Assembly: GCA_035541895.1 (NCBI GenBank)
Contig: DATKMK010000039.1
Span: 1-40,525, forward strand
Length of the DNA: 40,525 bases
Direction of reading: 5' to 3'
Source of the DNA: DATKMK01 sp035541895
GTDB taxonomy: Bacteria; Desulfobacterota; Binatia; HRBIN30; JACQVA1
This document shows, one piece after another, positions 22,398 through 31,063 of this stretch (position 1 is the first letter of the stretch; each line of letters starts with the position of its first letter). The notes under the pieces were generated by a model, which was given only the letters and a program-made list of their open reading frames with translations, made no database searches and was not told where the DNA came from. Made by a program: the position numbers and the translations under genes.

Positions 22398-22892
22398 CTA
22401 CTGCGCAAGCTTCTTCCTGATCTCCTGCATCTTGGGATTGTCCATCAAACGCTGGACCTTGGGATTCCGCTCCAGCGCGGTGAGATCGTCCGCCTGAACC
22501 GCCTCCATGATTGCGGGGTCACTGACGATGTCGTGCATCTCGGGATCGTCTTCGAGTTCGGTGATGACGCCCATGAGAGCGTCGTCACCCAGAATGCGGC
22601 GTTGGACCGCCTCAACACGAGGGTCGCTCGTAGCGCTCGGCGGGTTCAGAACCGCATCAGCCTGGTCTGGGGAGTTGCCCTGCGTGTCGATACTCCGAAT
22701 CTCGGAGTCTTTGACGGTGATGGTTCCCAGGGAGGGCGACGTGACGGTGTAAGTACCGTCGTGCACTGACACGATCTCGCCGGTGATCACGCTGCCGTCG
22801 ACGAGCTTGAGCTGCCGCAGTTGCGCGGCCGCGGCGGGTGCGCAGAGCCCGCAGAGGACCGTGATGAGGATTCCCGTCCGCCAGCCTGCCAT
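22398..22892 (-). CDS. Exported protein with LSm-like N-domain and STI1-like C-terminus
   Basis: A 164-residue protein with a signal peptide (1-23, ending AAA-Q) and an AGGTGA ribosome site. Residues 25-68 read 'LKLVDGSVITGEIVSVHDGT' and then 'YTVTSPSLGTITV'. This beta pattern resembles LSm-like folds found at the start of many secreted bacterial proteins. Residues 88-164 are helical and Asp/Pro-rich. They end in 'NPKVQRLMDNPKMQEIRKKL', which looks like an STI1/heat-shock-binding motif with repeated 'DPAIMEAV'. It is convergent with tatA. Function unknown; a periplasmic chaperone-like or scaffold role is only a guess. Confidence 0.7.
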   Translation of the reverse strand: MAGWRTGILITVLCGLCAPAAAAQLRQLKLVDGSVITGEIVSVHDGTYTVTSPSLGTITVKDSEIRSIDTQGNSPDQADAVLNPPSATSDPRVEAVQRRILGDDALMGVITELEDDPEMHDIVSDPAIMEAVQADDLTALERNPKVQRLMDNPKMQEIRKKLAQ

Positions 22893-23069
22893 CGGTTCAC
22901 CTACGTTCCTGTAGCGCAGGATAGCGAGCGCAAGGCGTGTCAACAATGCCCAATCGACGAAGTACGGTTTTCTCCACACACAGTTCTGAGCGATCGACGC
23001 CGGGTACGCATTTAAGGTTTGACTTGATCCGCAACTCGGGTAGAGAACTGTCCCAGCGTGGAGGAGAGG

Positions 23070-23534
23070 ATGAGTATGAAACGTCGAGGGTCGATTGCCG
23101 TCATTGCCGCCGCAGTCATCGCTCCGTTGGCGGTGCACGCACAACAGACGACGGGAACGGTAACCATCGGACCAACGCAACAGGCTCCGACCCTGAGCTT
23201 CTCGTTGATTGCGCTGCTGGCGGTCGCACTCGCTGGCGTTGCCCTCTATCGGCTGCGAGTCCGCGGTCCAATCATCGCGTTGGTTCTGATCGTCGTGTTG
23301 GCAGCCACGGGATACGCGCGACTCGCGATGATTCGGATCACCGGCGGAGAATGCGCGATGGAAACCATGCACATGTTTCTTCCCGGGCAGATGGTGATGT
23401 GCGAGTGCTCCAACGGGATTCGAATCCTCGATATCCAACTGGCCTGCGACATCAACCGCCCGCCCAACCCGTGTATGGTGGGTGAGGTTCTGATGAACGG
23501 TCAATCCTGCACGCTGCCCGAGTGCGTCATTTGA
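23070..23534 (+). CDS. Small exported membrane protein with PTLS segment and Cys-rich tail
   Basis: A 154-residue protein. GGAGGAGAGG precedes ATG 23070; a second ATG at 23076 is equally possible. It has a signal peptide (1-24) and APTLSF (39-44) leading into a hydrophobic helix ended by YRLRVRG (60-66). A second hydrophobic helix (67-83) follows, then a tail with seven Cys (95, 111, 113, 126, 135, 147, 152). The PTLS-helix-Arg arrangement in mid-protein recalls the 'midcut-by-XrtH'/IPTL sorting signals of exosortase substrates, but the IPTLSEW core is not intact. No exosortase is visible. Function unknown. Confidence 0.65.
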   Translation: MSMKRRGSIAVIAAAVIAPLAVHAQQTTGTVTIGPTQQAPTLSFSLIALLAVALAGVALYRLRVRGPIIALVLIVVLAATGYARLAMIRITGGECAMETMHMFLPGQMVMCECSNGIRILDIQLACDINRPPNPCMVGEVLMNGQSCTLPECVI

Positions 23535-23571
23535 ATTGACAACGCGTTCTTCGTCCGCGCTGCGGACCGAA

Positions 23572-24039
23572 TCACGCCGGCGAAAGGATCATCACGGGGA
23601 TGTTGCGCGTGGTGCGGGCCTGGTAGTCGTCGTAGTCGCGATACATCGCCACCAACCGCGGCCACAGTGCCGCCTTCTCGCTGTCCGTGGCTCGACGCGC
23701 TCGCATGCGGTTGGAGGCGGCCCCGATCTGCACCTCGATTTCAGGGTGCGCGATCATGTTGTGGTACCAGGCGGGCGACTTCGCCATGCCACCTTTGGAC
23801 GCCACCAGCACCACGTCATCGCCGTCGGCAAGGTAGAGCAGCGCCACAGTACGCCGCTGCCCAGAGCGCTTCCCGGTGGTGGTGACGAGGCAGACCGGGG
23901 CGCCGCGCCGGAAAGTGCCGCCCAGACGGCCATTCGTTGCCCGATAGGCCCAGACGTTCAACACCGTCATGAGTCGGATCACGGGACCCGCGAGTCGCTC
24001 TTGCGCGGGGCTCCACGGCGGCAACTTGGTCGATGGCAT
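23572..24039 (-). CDS. Deazaflavin-dependent nitroreductase family protein (DUF385/DDN-like)
   Basis: A 155-residue protein; AGGAG lies 6 nt before the chosen ATG, and longer frames lack such a site. Its core is typical of the split-barrel F420/FMN family: 'LVTTTGKRSGQRRTVALLY', then 'DGDDVVLVASKGG', 'PAWYHNMIAHPEIEVQIG' and the C-terminal 'DYQARTTRNIPVMIL'. Members bind F420 (sometimes FMN or haem) and reduce varied substrates; many have unknown substrates. Cofactor choice cannot be read here and no F420 synthesis gene is in the window. It is divergent from the fucose operon, whose first gene starts 205 nt away. Confidence 0.88.
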   Translation of the reverse strand: MPSTKLPPWSPAQERLAGPVIRLMTVLNVWAYRATNGRLGGTFRRGAPVCLVTTTGKRSGQRRTVALLYLADGDDVVLVASKGGMAKSPAWYHNMIAHPEIEVQIGAASNRMRARRATDSEKAALWPRLVAMYRDYDDYQARTTRNIPVMILSPA

Positions 24040-24244
24040 CGCGGCTCCTGTAGCGCAGTGCACGCGCCCGATCCAGCGGATACCTTCTGCAGACGACACC
24101 ATCCAGCGGCGTGTGGAGTTGCATTACATTGAGGATCGTCGGCAGGGAGCCTGCGCTATCGCAGGTTTGACTCCAACTGGGGCGTGGTGTTCAGCGTTTG
24201 CAACAGAGAGACCCGGCAGGGCGAGATCACACGGGGATGAGAAA

Positions 24245-25336
24245 ATGAGACTACGTGTCGCGCTGATAGGCGGGCCGATGTACGATGGCCTCTATCGCCT
24301 GCTCGATGCTGTCGACGTCGAGTGGGTTGTGCACGCCGATCATCCGACACTGAACCGCCGCGTGGCCGAATCGCTGGCGCGCGGCGAGCGGATCGACGTG
24401 CTCTCAACCCACTCGAAGTATGCGCCGTCGCAAGCACAGTGGCTGCGCCCACTGGATGAGATTCTCGACCGCTCAGTGATCGCCGCGCTGGCACCAAAGG
24501 CGGTCGATCTGTGTCGTTTTCGCGGGGCGCTGCTGTCTGCGCCGCGCAACATCGACGTCCGTGTCTTGTGGGCCAATCGCTCGTTGCTGCACTCGCGGCC
24601 GGTGCCGGTGACGTGGGAAGAGTTGACATTATCTGGTGTGTCGTTCGGATTTCCCGGACGCGAATCGGGTCTCTTCGGCACGTTCTTCGAGATCGTCGTC
24701 GGCCGCGGCGGCCGCCTCTTCGACGACGGATTGCGACCGACCTTCGCGACGACGGAGGGCCGCTCTGCAGTCGATACCCTCATCACGCTGGCGCGGCATG
24801 CGCCGCGTGCGCTGCCGGATTGGCACTACGATCAGGTCGATGCGGCGCTCGGCACCGGCCAGGTCGCGTTGGCCGCCGCCTGGCCGGGCGCGACGGCTTC
24901 TCTGCGCGCCGCGGAGCACGGCGCGCACTTGGAGCCGCATCCGTATCTCGCCGGGCCGCTCGGCCTGCGTTCCTACGCCGGCTGCCACTCGTGGGCGATT
25001 CCGACCACCTGCGGCGACCTTGACGGTGCCCGGCGGTTGGTGGAGCGGCTGTGCTCGGCAGAGGCGAATGGACTCGAAGCGGCCAGCGGTGCGGTGTGTG
25101 CGCACGTGGACGTGTTCGCGGCGGTGCGCGGTCGTGACGACCTCGATGCTCGCCGGCTCGCGATCACCCGTCGCACCATCGCCGATGGGATGGTGACCTA
25201 TCCCCCGCTGGTGCGCTTCCCTGAGGTCGAAGATGCCGGATGGGGCGCACTGCAGCGCGCGGTGCGCGGCGAGATCGACGCCGATGCCGCGTTGGCAGAA
25301 ATGCAGCGCGCCGCGGAGCGGGTGCTCGGCGGCTGA
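24245..25336 (+). CDS. Solute-binding-protein-like gene without signal peptide
   Basis: A 363-residue protein with a bilobal sugar-binding-protein look. It has 'LRVALIGGPMYDGLYRLLDA' at the start, a 'DVLSTHSKYAPSQAQWLRPL' element near 60 and 'VPVTWEEL' near 120. 'AAAWPGATASLRAAEHGAHL' follows near 210 and a helical C-terminus with 'VTYPPLVRFPEVEDAGW'. These are features of ABC family 1 extracellular binding proteins. However, the N-terminus goes straight into the first beta strand without signal or lipobox, and no permease genes follow. It is the first gene of the L-fucose operon, so it may bind fucose or fuconate inside the cell. An upstream start with a signal is not seen. Function is inferred. 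Confidence 0.7.
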   Translation: MRLRVALIGGPMYDGLYRLLDAVDVEWVVHADHPTLNRRVAESLARGERIDVLSTHSKYAPSQAQWLRPLDEILDRSVIAALAPKAVDLCRFRGALLSAPRNIDVRVLWANRSLLHSRPVPVTWEELTLSGVSFGFPGRESGLFGTFFEIVVGRGGRLFDDGLRPTFATTEGRSAVDTLITLARHAPRALPDWHYDQVDAALGTGQVALAAAWPGATASLRAAEHGAHLEPHPYLAGPLGLRSYAGCHSWAIPTTCGDLDGARRLVERLCSAEANGLEAASGAVCAHVDVFAAVRGRDDLDARRLAITRRTIADGMVTYPPLVRFPEVEDAGWGALQRAVRGEIDADAALAEMQRAAERVLGG

Positions 25337-25403
25337 GCGTCGGCGCGTTCCTCGACCCCGGCGCTTCGTCCGTGGTAGTGGCAACGCGACGAAGGGTGGG
25401 AAC

Positions 25404-26168
25404 GTGAGTCTGCTAGCCATGGACAATCTGGTTGCGGTGATCACCGGCGCCGGTTCCGGTATCGGCTTGGCCACCGCGAATGCGATGCTCCAGGAAAGCG
25501 CCTGCGTCGCGGCGCTTGATCTGACGCCGCCGCCCGCGTGTGATCGACTGCTGCCGTTGACGTGCGACGTCACCGATCAGGCATCGATCGATGCCGCGGT
25601 CGCCGCCGTGGTCGCACAGTTCGGCGGGATCGACGTGCTGGTCAATAACGCCGGGATCGGCGCGCAGGGCACCGTCGAAGATACCGACCTCGGCGAGTGG
25701 CAGCGTGTTTTCGACGTCAACGTCTTCGGCATGGTGCGGATGAGCAAAGCGTGTGTGCCGCACCTGCGCAAATCGCGCGTGCCGGCGATCGTGAACACCG
25801 CCTCGATCGTGAGTTGGACCGGTCTGCCGAAGCGGGCGTGCTACGGCGCCAGCAAAGGCGCGGTCTACGCACTGACGCTGGCGATGGCCGCCGACTACGC
25901 CGCCGAGCGCATTCGCGTGAACTGCGTGTGTCCCGGTACGGTCGATACTCCCTGGGTCAGCCGCCTGCTGGCCGCGAGCGCCGATCCCCACGCAGCGCGC
26001 GCCAATCTGATCGCGCGACAACCGATCGGCCGCCTCGGCACCGCCGCGGAGATCGCCGCCGCCATCACCTACTTGGCCTCGCCGGCCGCCGGCTATGTCA
26101 CCGGTAGCGCGCTGCAGATCGACGGCGGCACGCACGGCTTCGTCGTGCCGCCGGTGGGCCGACCATGA
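25404..26168 (+). CDS. Short-chain dehydrogenase, probable 2-keto-3-deoxy-L-fuconate dehydrogenase
   Basis: A 254-residue classical SDR. The chosen GTG start is preceded by AAGGGTGGG; an ATG at 25419 is the alternative. The NAD(P) loop TGAGSGIG is at 14-21, NNAG at 81-84, the catalytic triad at Ser134, Tyr147 and Lys151, and the PG motif at 177. Length is normal for the family. It overlaps the L-fuconate dehydratase gene by 4 nt, so the likely substrate is that enzyme's product, 2-keto-3-deoxy-L-fuconate. The oxidation step of the non-phosphorylating fucose pathway is done by such SDRs in Xanthomonas and in related clusters. Family certain, substrate inferred from context. Confidence 0.88.
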   Translation: MSLLAMDNLVAVITGAGSGIGLATANAMLQESACVAALDLTPPPACDRLLPLTCDVTDQASIDAAVAAVVAQFGGIDVLVNNAGIGAQGTVEDTDLGEWQRVFDVNVFGMVRMSKACVPHLRKSRVPAIVNTASIVSWTGLPKRACYGASKGAVYALTLAMAADYAAERIRVNCVCPGTVDTPWVSRLLAASADPHAARANLIARQPIGRLGTAAEIAAAITYLASPAAGYVTGSALQIDGGTHGFVVPPVGRP

Positions 26169-27460
26169 CCCGCCTCACCAATCTGCGTGCCCTCGACCTT
26201 CGCGCCCCCACGTCACGCTTCCTCGACGGCTCCGACGCGGTCCACGGCGATCCGGATTATTCGGCGGCCTACGTCATCCTCGAAAGCGATGCCGGCGTCG
26301 CCGGGCACGGCATGACCTTCACCATCGGCCGCGGCAACCAAGTCGTCTGCGCGGCAATCGACGCGCTCGCGTTTCTCGTCGTCGGACGCGACCTCGACGA
26401 GATCACCGTCGACTTCGCCGCGTTTCATCGCGGCCTGACCAACGAGTCGCAACTCCGATGGCTCGGCCCCGACAAGGGCGTCATCCATCTCGCGACGGCG
26501 GCGATCGTCAATGCGGTCTGGGATCTGTGGGCGAAACGCGCGGGCAAGCCGGTGTGGAAACTGGTCGCCGATCTCACGCCGGAGCAATTCGTCGGACTGA
26601 TCGACTGGCGCTACCTCGCCGACGCGCTCACCCCCGATCGTGCCCTGGATCGACTGCGTGCGGCCGCTCCGGGCAAGGCCGCGCGCGAAGCGGAAATGCG
26701 ACGCGACGGCTATCCCGCCTACATTACCTCGGCGGGGTGGCTCGGCTATCCGGATGAGAAAGTGCGCCGGCTCTGTCACGACGCACTCAATGCCGGCTGG
26801 ACCCGCTTCAAGACGAAAGTCGGTGTCGACGTGGCATCCGACGTGCGGCGGTGCACGGTGATGCGCGAGGCGATCGGGTGGGAGCGGGATCTGATGGCGG
26901 ATGCCAACCAGGTATGGGACGTGCCGCAAGCCATCGAGTGGATGCGCCACCTCGCGCCGTTTCGCTTGCGATGGATCGAAGAGCCAACCAGTCCGGACGA
27001 TGTGCTCGGGCACGCCGCCATTCGTCACGCCGTCGCTCCGGTTGGCGTCGCCACCGGCGAGCACTGCGCCAACAAGGTGCTGTTCAAACAGTTTCTGCAA
27101 GCGGGTGCGCTCGACTACTGTCAAGTCGACGCGTGCCGACTCGGCGGGCTCAACGAGGTGCTCGCCGTGCTGCTTTTGGCGGATCATGTCGGCGTGCCGG
27201 TCTGCCCGCACGCCGGCGGACTCGGCTTGTGCGAGTACGTGCAGCACATCTGCCTGATCGACTACATCGCGGTGAGCGGTTCGCTCACCGGACGCTGTAC
27301 CGAGTTCGCCGACCATCTGCACGAACACTTCGTCGACCCGGTCCGAGTTCAGGGCGGGCGCTATCTGGTGCCGGACGCGCCGGGCTACTCGATCGAAATG
27401 AAGCCCGCCTCGCTGACTGCGCTCGAGTTCCCGTACGGTTCGGAGTGGCGGCGTGCCTGA
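26165..27460 (+). CDS. L-fuconate dehydratase (enolase superfamily)
   Basis: A 431-residue protein of the mandelate-racemase branch of the enolase superfamily, close to characterised L-fuconate dehydratases and vertebrate ENOSF1. The diagnostic 'YITSAGWLGYPDEKVRRLC' is at 186-204. Catalytic and metal residues are in place: Lys218 in FKTKVG, Asp246 in MADANQVW, Glu272 in EEPTSPDD, Glu299 in TGEH and His349 in CPHAGGLGLCEYVQH. It dehydrates L-fuconate to 2-keto-3-deoxy-L-fuconate, Mg2+-dependent and cytoplasmic. The ATG overlaps the SDR gene by 4 nt, and the downstream AKR gene overlaps its end by 8 nt. Full length, no defects. Confidence 0.95.
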   Translation: MTRLTNLRALDLRAPTSRFLDGSDAVHGDPDYSAAYVILESDAGVAGHGMTFTIGRGNQVVCAAIDALAFLVVGRDLDEITVDFAAFHRGLTNESQLRWLGPDKGVIHLATAAIVNAVWDLWAKRAGKPVWKLVADLTPEQFVGLIDWRYLADALTPDRALDRLRAAAPGKAAREAEMRRDGYPAYITSAGWLGYPDEKVRRLCHDALNAGWTRFKTKVGVDVASDVRRCTVMREAIGWERDLMADANQVWDVPQAIEWMRHLAPFRLRWIEEPTSPDDVLGHAAIRHAVAPVGVATGEHCANKVLFKQFLQAGALDYCQVDACRLGGLNEVLAVLLLADHVGVPVCPHAGGLGLCEYVQHICLIDYIAVSGSLTGRCTEFADHLHEHFVDPVRVQGGRYLVPDAPGYSIEMKPASLTALEFPYGSEWRRA

Positions 27461-28430
27461 TCCGCGCGAACGCGTACAGTTGGGGCCCTCGTCGATCTCG
27501 GTAACGCGGCTCGGGCTCGGCTGCGCGCCGCTGGGCAATCTCTACACGGCCATCGAAGAGCCGCAGGCACGCGCCACCGTCGACGCCGCGTGGGCAACGG
27601 GCATTCGCTGGTTCGACACCGCGCCGCTGTACGGTCACGGGCTCTCCGAACGCCGCGTCGGTGCAGCCCTCCGCGATCGGCCGCGCGATGAGTACGTGCT
27701 GGCAACGAAGGTCGGGCGCTTGCTGATTCACGGAGACGACCCCGACACCATCTTTGCCGACGTGCCGCCGCTGCGGCCGGTGTTCGACTTCTCGTACGAC
27801 GCGACGCTGCGGTCCGTGGACGACAGTCTCGGCCGGCTTGGGGTCGATCGAGTCGACGTCTTACATGTGCACGATCCCGACGCGCACGAGCCCGATGCGG
27901 TGGCCGGCGCGTTCCGCGCGCTGCGCCGCTTGCGCGAAGGGGGAGTGATCGGCGCGGTCGGTGCCGGTATGAATCAGTCGGCGATGCTGACGCGCTTCGT
28001 CGAGCAGGGACTGGTCGATTGCGTGTTGCTCGCGGGGCGCTATTCAATTCTCGATCAGTCGGCTCTCGCCGATCTGCTGCCCGCCGCGCACGCCGCCGGG
28101 GTCGCCGTGATCGCCGCGGGCGTGTTCAACTCGGGGCTGCTCGCCGACCCGCGTCCCGGCGCCACGTTCAACTATGTGCCGGCCCCGCCCGAGTTGATCG
28201 CGCGGGCCCAACGCATCGCCGCGGTCTGCGAGCGCCACGAAGTACCGCTGCGATCGGCGGCGTTGCAGTTTCCCACCTTCCACCCCGCGGTTGCCACCGT
28301 GCTCGCCGGAGCGCGTTCGGCCGCGGAGATCGAGGAAAACGTGCGCCTCTTCTCCGCACCGATTGCCGATGACCTGTGGAAGGACCTCCGCCGCAACGGC
28401 ATGCTCAGCGACGCAGCCATCACGCCCTGA
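27453..28430 (+). CDS. Aldo/keto reductase, probable L-fucose (D-threo-aldose) dehydrogenase
   Basis: A 325-residue AKR of the D-threo-aldose 1-dehydrogenase/pyridoxal 4-dehydrogenase group. It starts at a GTG inside the end of the dehydratase gene. It has the barrel start 'VTRLGLGCAPLGNLY', catalytic Asp55, Tyr60 (FDTAPLYGHGLSE) and Lys86 (ATKVG), and His near 130 in 'DVLHVHDPD'. It most likely oxidises L-fucose to the lactone, the first step of the pathway whose later steps are encoded just upstream. A fuconolactonase gene is not present in this operon; the lactone may open spontaneously or through an enzyme encoded elsewhere. Family certain, substrate inferred from the operon. Confidence 0.88.
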   Translation: MPDPRERVQLGPSSISVTRLGLGCAPLGNLYTAIEEPQARATVDAAWATGIRWFDTAPLYGHGLSERRVGAALRDRPRDEYVLATKVGRLLIHGDDPDTIFADVPPLRPVFDFSYDATLRSVDDSLGRLGVDRVDVLHVHDPDAHEPDAVAGAFRALRRLREGGVIGAVGAGMNQSAMLTRFVEQGLVDCVLLAGRYSILDQSALADLLPAAHAAGVAVIAAGVFNSGLLADPRPGATFNYVPAPPELIARAQRIAAVCERHEVPLRSAALQFPTFHPAVATVLAGARSAAEIEENVRLFSAPIADDLWKDLRRNGMLSDAAITP

Positions 28431-28483
28431 TATCGTTCGGCAGCTTGACGCTCTCGCCTTACTCCACTGCTTCTGTAGGGAAG

Positions 28484-28925
28484 TGACCTCCCCCCGTTGG
28501 TCCACTCATTCTGAGAGTTCCCGCCGGCTAGCATGGTTTTCGGGGAGAGCGAAGGGAGGCGTAGGCGACCGTAGCTCTGCCCGCGCGCGGCGCGCGAACT
28601 CGGCCGCGGTGTCATTCCCGAGCGAGCTGTGCGGCCGCACGTCGTTGTAGTCTTTCCGCCATCCCTCGATCACGTCGCGGGCGTGCGCAAGGCTGGTGAA
28701 CCAATGCTCATTCAAGCCGTCGTCGCGAAACTTCCCGTTGAAGCTCTCGACGTAGGCGTTCTCCGCCGGCTTGCCGGGGCGGATGAAGTGGAGTTTGACA
28801 CCGCCGCGGTACGCCCATGCATCCAACGCCTTGCCGGCGAACTTCGGGCCGTTGTCCGTCACGATCATCTTGGGGACCCCGCGCTGGGTGATGAGCTCTT
28901 CAAGGTCGCGCACGACGCGCGCTCC
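28484..28925 (-). mobile_element. IS3-family insertion sequence remnant (right end only)
   Basis: The plus-strand run TGACCTCCCCCCGTTGGTCC beginning at 28484 has the TG...CCCC form of an IS3-family terminal repeat. The transposase fragment next to it stops abruptly at about 28925, and no matching left end is found before the gene at 29043. So the left half was deleted or replaced. The exact outer boundary is inferred. Confidence 0.6.
28506..28925 (-). pseudogene. Truncated IS3-family transposase (OrfB C-terminal part)
   Basis: About 140 codons of the rve/DDE catalytic domain. Present are the second Asp in MIVTDNGPKF, 'GGVKLHFIRPGKPAENAYVE', the catalytic Glu in ESFNGKFRD and the family ending 'DVRPHSSLGNDTAAEFARR'. 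Asp and Glu are separated by 35 residues, as the family requires. The first catalytic Asp and the whole N-terminal half are missing. Upstream of 28925 the frame stays open but reads the complement of the next gene and is not transposase. Not functional. Confidence 0.85.
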
Positions 28926-29042
28926 GGGCGGTTCAGTCGGTCTCCAGACAAGTGCGGGCCGGCGAGCCGAGAGAAACCGAACGGCGTTGCAACTAATCTC
29001 CAGTGGCCTACAATTCGTCGCGGGCAAATAGGAGTGACTTCG

Positions 29043-30977
29043 ATGCGACCCGTGTTCAACCGTGGCAGTTGTCGGCTCGGGGCTGTCGTTGTTGCGGTGG
29101 CCGCAGGGAGTGCCATCTCCGCCAGCGCCGGTGGCGTTCCACCGGCGCTGACGCGTGCATTTGAATTTCCCGTCTCCCTCGGGAGCGCCGTTACCGGCCC
29201 GCTCGTCCGACCGATTGGGACGGCGCCGTCGCTCACGTTTCGTCAAGGAACCGTAGCTGTCGGCGCGCTCCCGGTTCCGCTCCCCGCGCCGCTCGCGCGC
29301 GTCCGACGACTCCGGAATCAGTCGCCGTTCTTTCTGCCGACGTCCGACAGTGCGCCGCATGCGCGACTCCTATTGATTGGCGTCGTCGATGCCCAGGGCA
29401 CGCCCGTGACCAACACCGGCAATCACTTTTCCATCGACGGTGAGGTGTCGCCGGGCAGCACAGTTACGCCACCGCCGTTCGTCATCCCGTTCGACATTAC
29501 GGACGGCATGGCCTACGTGGACGCTGCGTTGCCGATTCAACCCCAGCTCGATGCCGCGGCCTTCGCCGAAGTGACCGCAGTATCGGTGAGTGATCCGCGT
29601 GGACAAGTCTTCGGTGTGCTCGGCTTTCGAGTCGCTTCGCCCGCAGCGACACCGACGCCTTCCCTTTCATCGACTCCCGGCACCACGCCGTCGCCGCAAG
29701 TTGGCCACTGCTTTGCGGGTCCGGACTGCATGGGACCATCGTTCCACGCACCGCAGAACGTCTGCTGCCACTTCACTCGCTCGGGAGCGAATGCCGCGCT
29801 TGCCACGTCATGGTGTCCGCCAGACCAATTTGATCCCAGCACGGGGAGCTGTCCGGCCAACGCATGCGCGGCGTGCGGGAATCAGATTCCGACGCCTACT
29901 CCCGGAACGAATGGCTGCGGCACCGGACCTGCGTGTAACGGCTCCTGCACCGGGACCTGCCCAGACGGGACCGTCGCCGCGGGAACGTGTCGCCCTTCGA
30001 TCTTCAATGGTCCAATCGTCCTCCCCGGTTCCCCACCGCAGATCCCGAGCGATCTGTGTCAATGCGTTCTCAACTGCACGCAGCCGCCGACTCCGACGCC
30101 GGGCACTTGTGGAACAGTTGCCCAATGTGGCGGCCCTTGTTCCTTTGGTTGTTCCGACGGAACTGTCGTGAGGGGACACTGCACGGTGCTTGTGATTGAC
30201 CCGCCCGGACAGGTCGGGCAGCCATTTGGGCCAACCTGCACGTGCATAGCCGATTGCCCATCGCCGCCGTCGCCCACTCCTGGCGCGTGCGGTGCTGGGA
30301 ATGCATGTCAGGGTACGTGCACCGCGACATGCGCCGATGGCACGACTGCAATCGGTACCTGCGTGGACGTCCGCCCGGTCTCAGGGGCCGTCCCAACCAC
30401 TTGCACGTGTGTGGCGGCGTGCAACCAGCAACCGACACCTACGCCGCAGTGCGCCTCGGTGCCATGCGGCGGAACGTGCGCGATCATCCCATTGTGCTTG
30501 CCTGGTGCAGCATGCCCGAACGTCGTGATCGCCGGCGAGTGCCGTATCGATGCCTCGGGTTCCTGCCAGTGTCAGCCAGGATCACCGCCAATCGCAACAC
30601 CTTTGCCGATATGCCACACCGATGCGGACTGTACTGACGATGACGCGTGCACCAACGATCACTGTGTGAACGGAGTGTGCGAGCACGCGTGCATCTGCCT
30701 CAACGCGTCCGGAACTCCCGCGTGTTGTCCCGGACCCGCCGCGCTATGTGCCCGGCCGTGCGGCGCGGACGCATCCGGTGTGTGCGGCGGAGTGTGCCCG
30801 ACCGGTGCTGCGTGCGAGAGTGTGTTCGCGGCGGATGGACTCTGCCGCTGTGTCTCAGACGTGGGCGGTCCGTGTGGCGGAAACATTTTGGCTCTTCGAC
30901 CTGTGTGTGCGTCAGGACTCATCTGCAAACAGAGTCTGCCCGACATCGCCGGTGTGTGCGTGAAACCCTCTGGTTGA
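29043..30977 (+). CDS. Secreted Cys-rich repeat protein with Thr-Pro linkers
   Basis: A 644-residue exported protein. AGGAGTGA lies 6 nt before the ATG, and the signal peptide covers about residues 1-30. Residues 32-205 are a Cys-free domain containing 'LLLIGVVDAQGTPVTN' and 'FDITDGMAYVDAAL', of unknown family. After a Thr/Pro/Ser linker there are at least three units of the form 'CGxGxxCxGxCxxxC.DGT' ending 'xxGxC', separated by 'PTPTPG' linkers. A fourth divergent unit and an EGF-like 'CTDDDACTNDHCVNGVCEH' follow, then a Cys-rich tail. It has no haem motifs. Its Cys modules recall, but are not the same as, those in the surface protein at 14806. Function unknown; extracellular location is likely. 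Confidence 0.78.
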   Translation: MRPVFNRGSCRLGAVVVAVAAGSAISASAGGVPPALTRAFEFPVSLGSAVTGPLVRPIGTAPSLTFRQGTVAVGALPVPLPAPLARVRRLRNQSPFFLPTSDSAPHARLLLIGVVDAQGTPVTNTGNHFSIDGEVSPGSTVTPPPFVIPFDITDGMAYVDAALPIQPQLDAAAFAEVTAVSVSDPRGQVFGVLGFRVASPAATPTPSLSSTPGTTPSPQVGHCFAGPDCMGPSFHAPQNVCCHFTRSGANAALATSWCPPDQFDPSTGSCPANACAACGNQIPTPTPGTNGCGTGPACNGSCTGTCPDGTVAAGTCRPSIFNGPIVLPGSPPQIPSDLCQCVLNCTQPPTPTPGTCGTVAQCGGPCSFGCSDGTVVRGHCTVLVIDPPGQVGQPFGPTCTCIADCPSPPSPTPGACGAGNACQGTCTATCADGTTAIGTCVDVRPVSGAVPTTCTCVAACNQQPTPTPQCASVPCGGTCAIIPLCLPGAACPNVVIAGECRIDASGSCQCQPGSPPIATPLPICHTDADCTDDDACTNDHCVNGVCEHACICLNASGTPACCPGPAALCARPCGADASGVCGGVCPTGAACESVFAADGLCRCVSDVGGPCGGNILALRPVCASGLICKQSLPDIAGVCVKPSG

Positions 30978-31063
30978 TCGGCAACAAGATGGATTCCTCC
31001 AGCCCGGCGCCAGTCGTCAGTCGCACACCTTGCCACTTGCGATGCGCCGCCATCCGGGTGGCA

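Noticed and set aside
24150..24165. CCTGCG-CTAT-CGCAGG hairpin upstream of the fucose operon, followed by TTT
   Set aside because: The stem is only six pairs and it lies before, not after, a gene. It could be an operator, but nothing else supports it.
28926..29360. Extension of the IS3 transposase upstream of 28925
   Set aside because: The open frame continues only as the complement of the secreted protein gene and has no transposase sequence.
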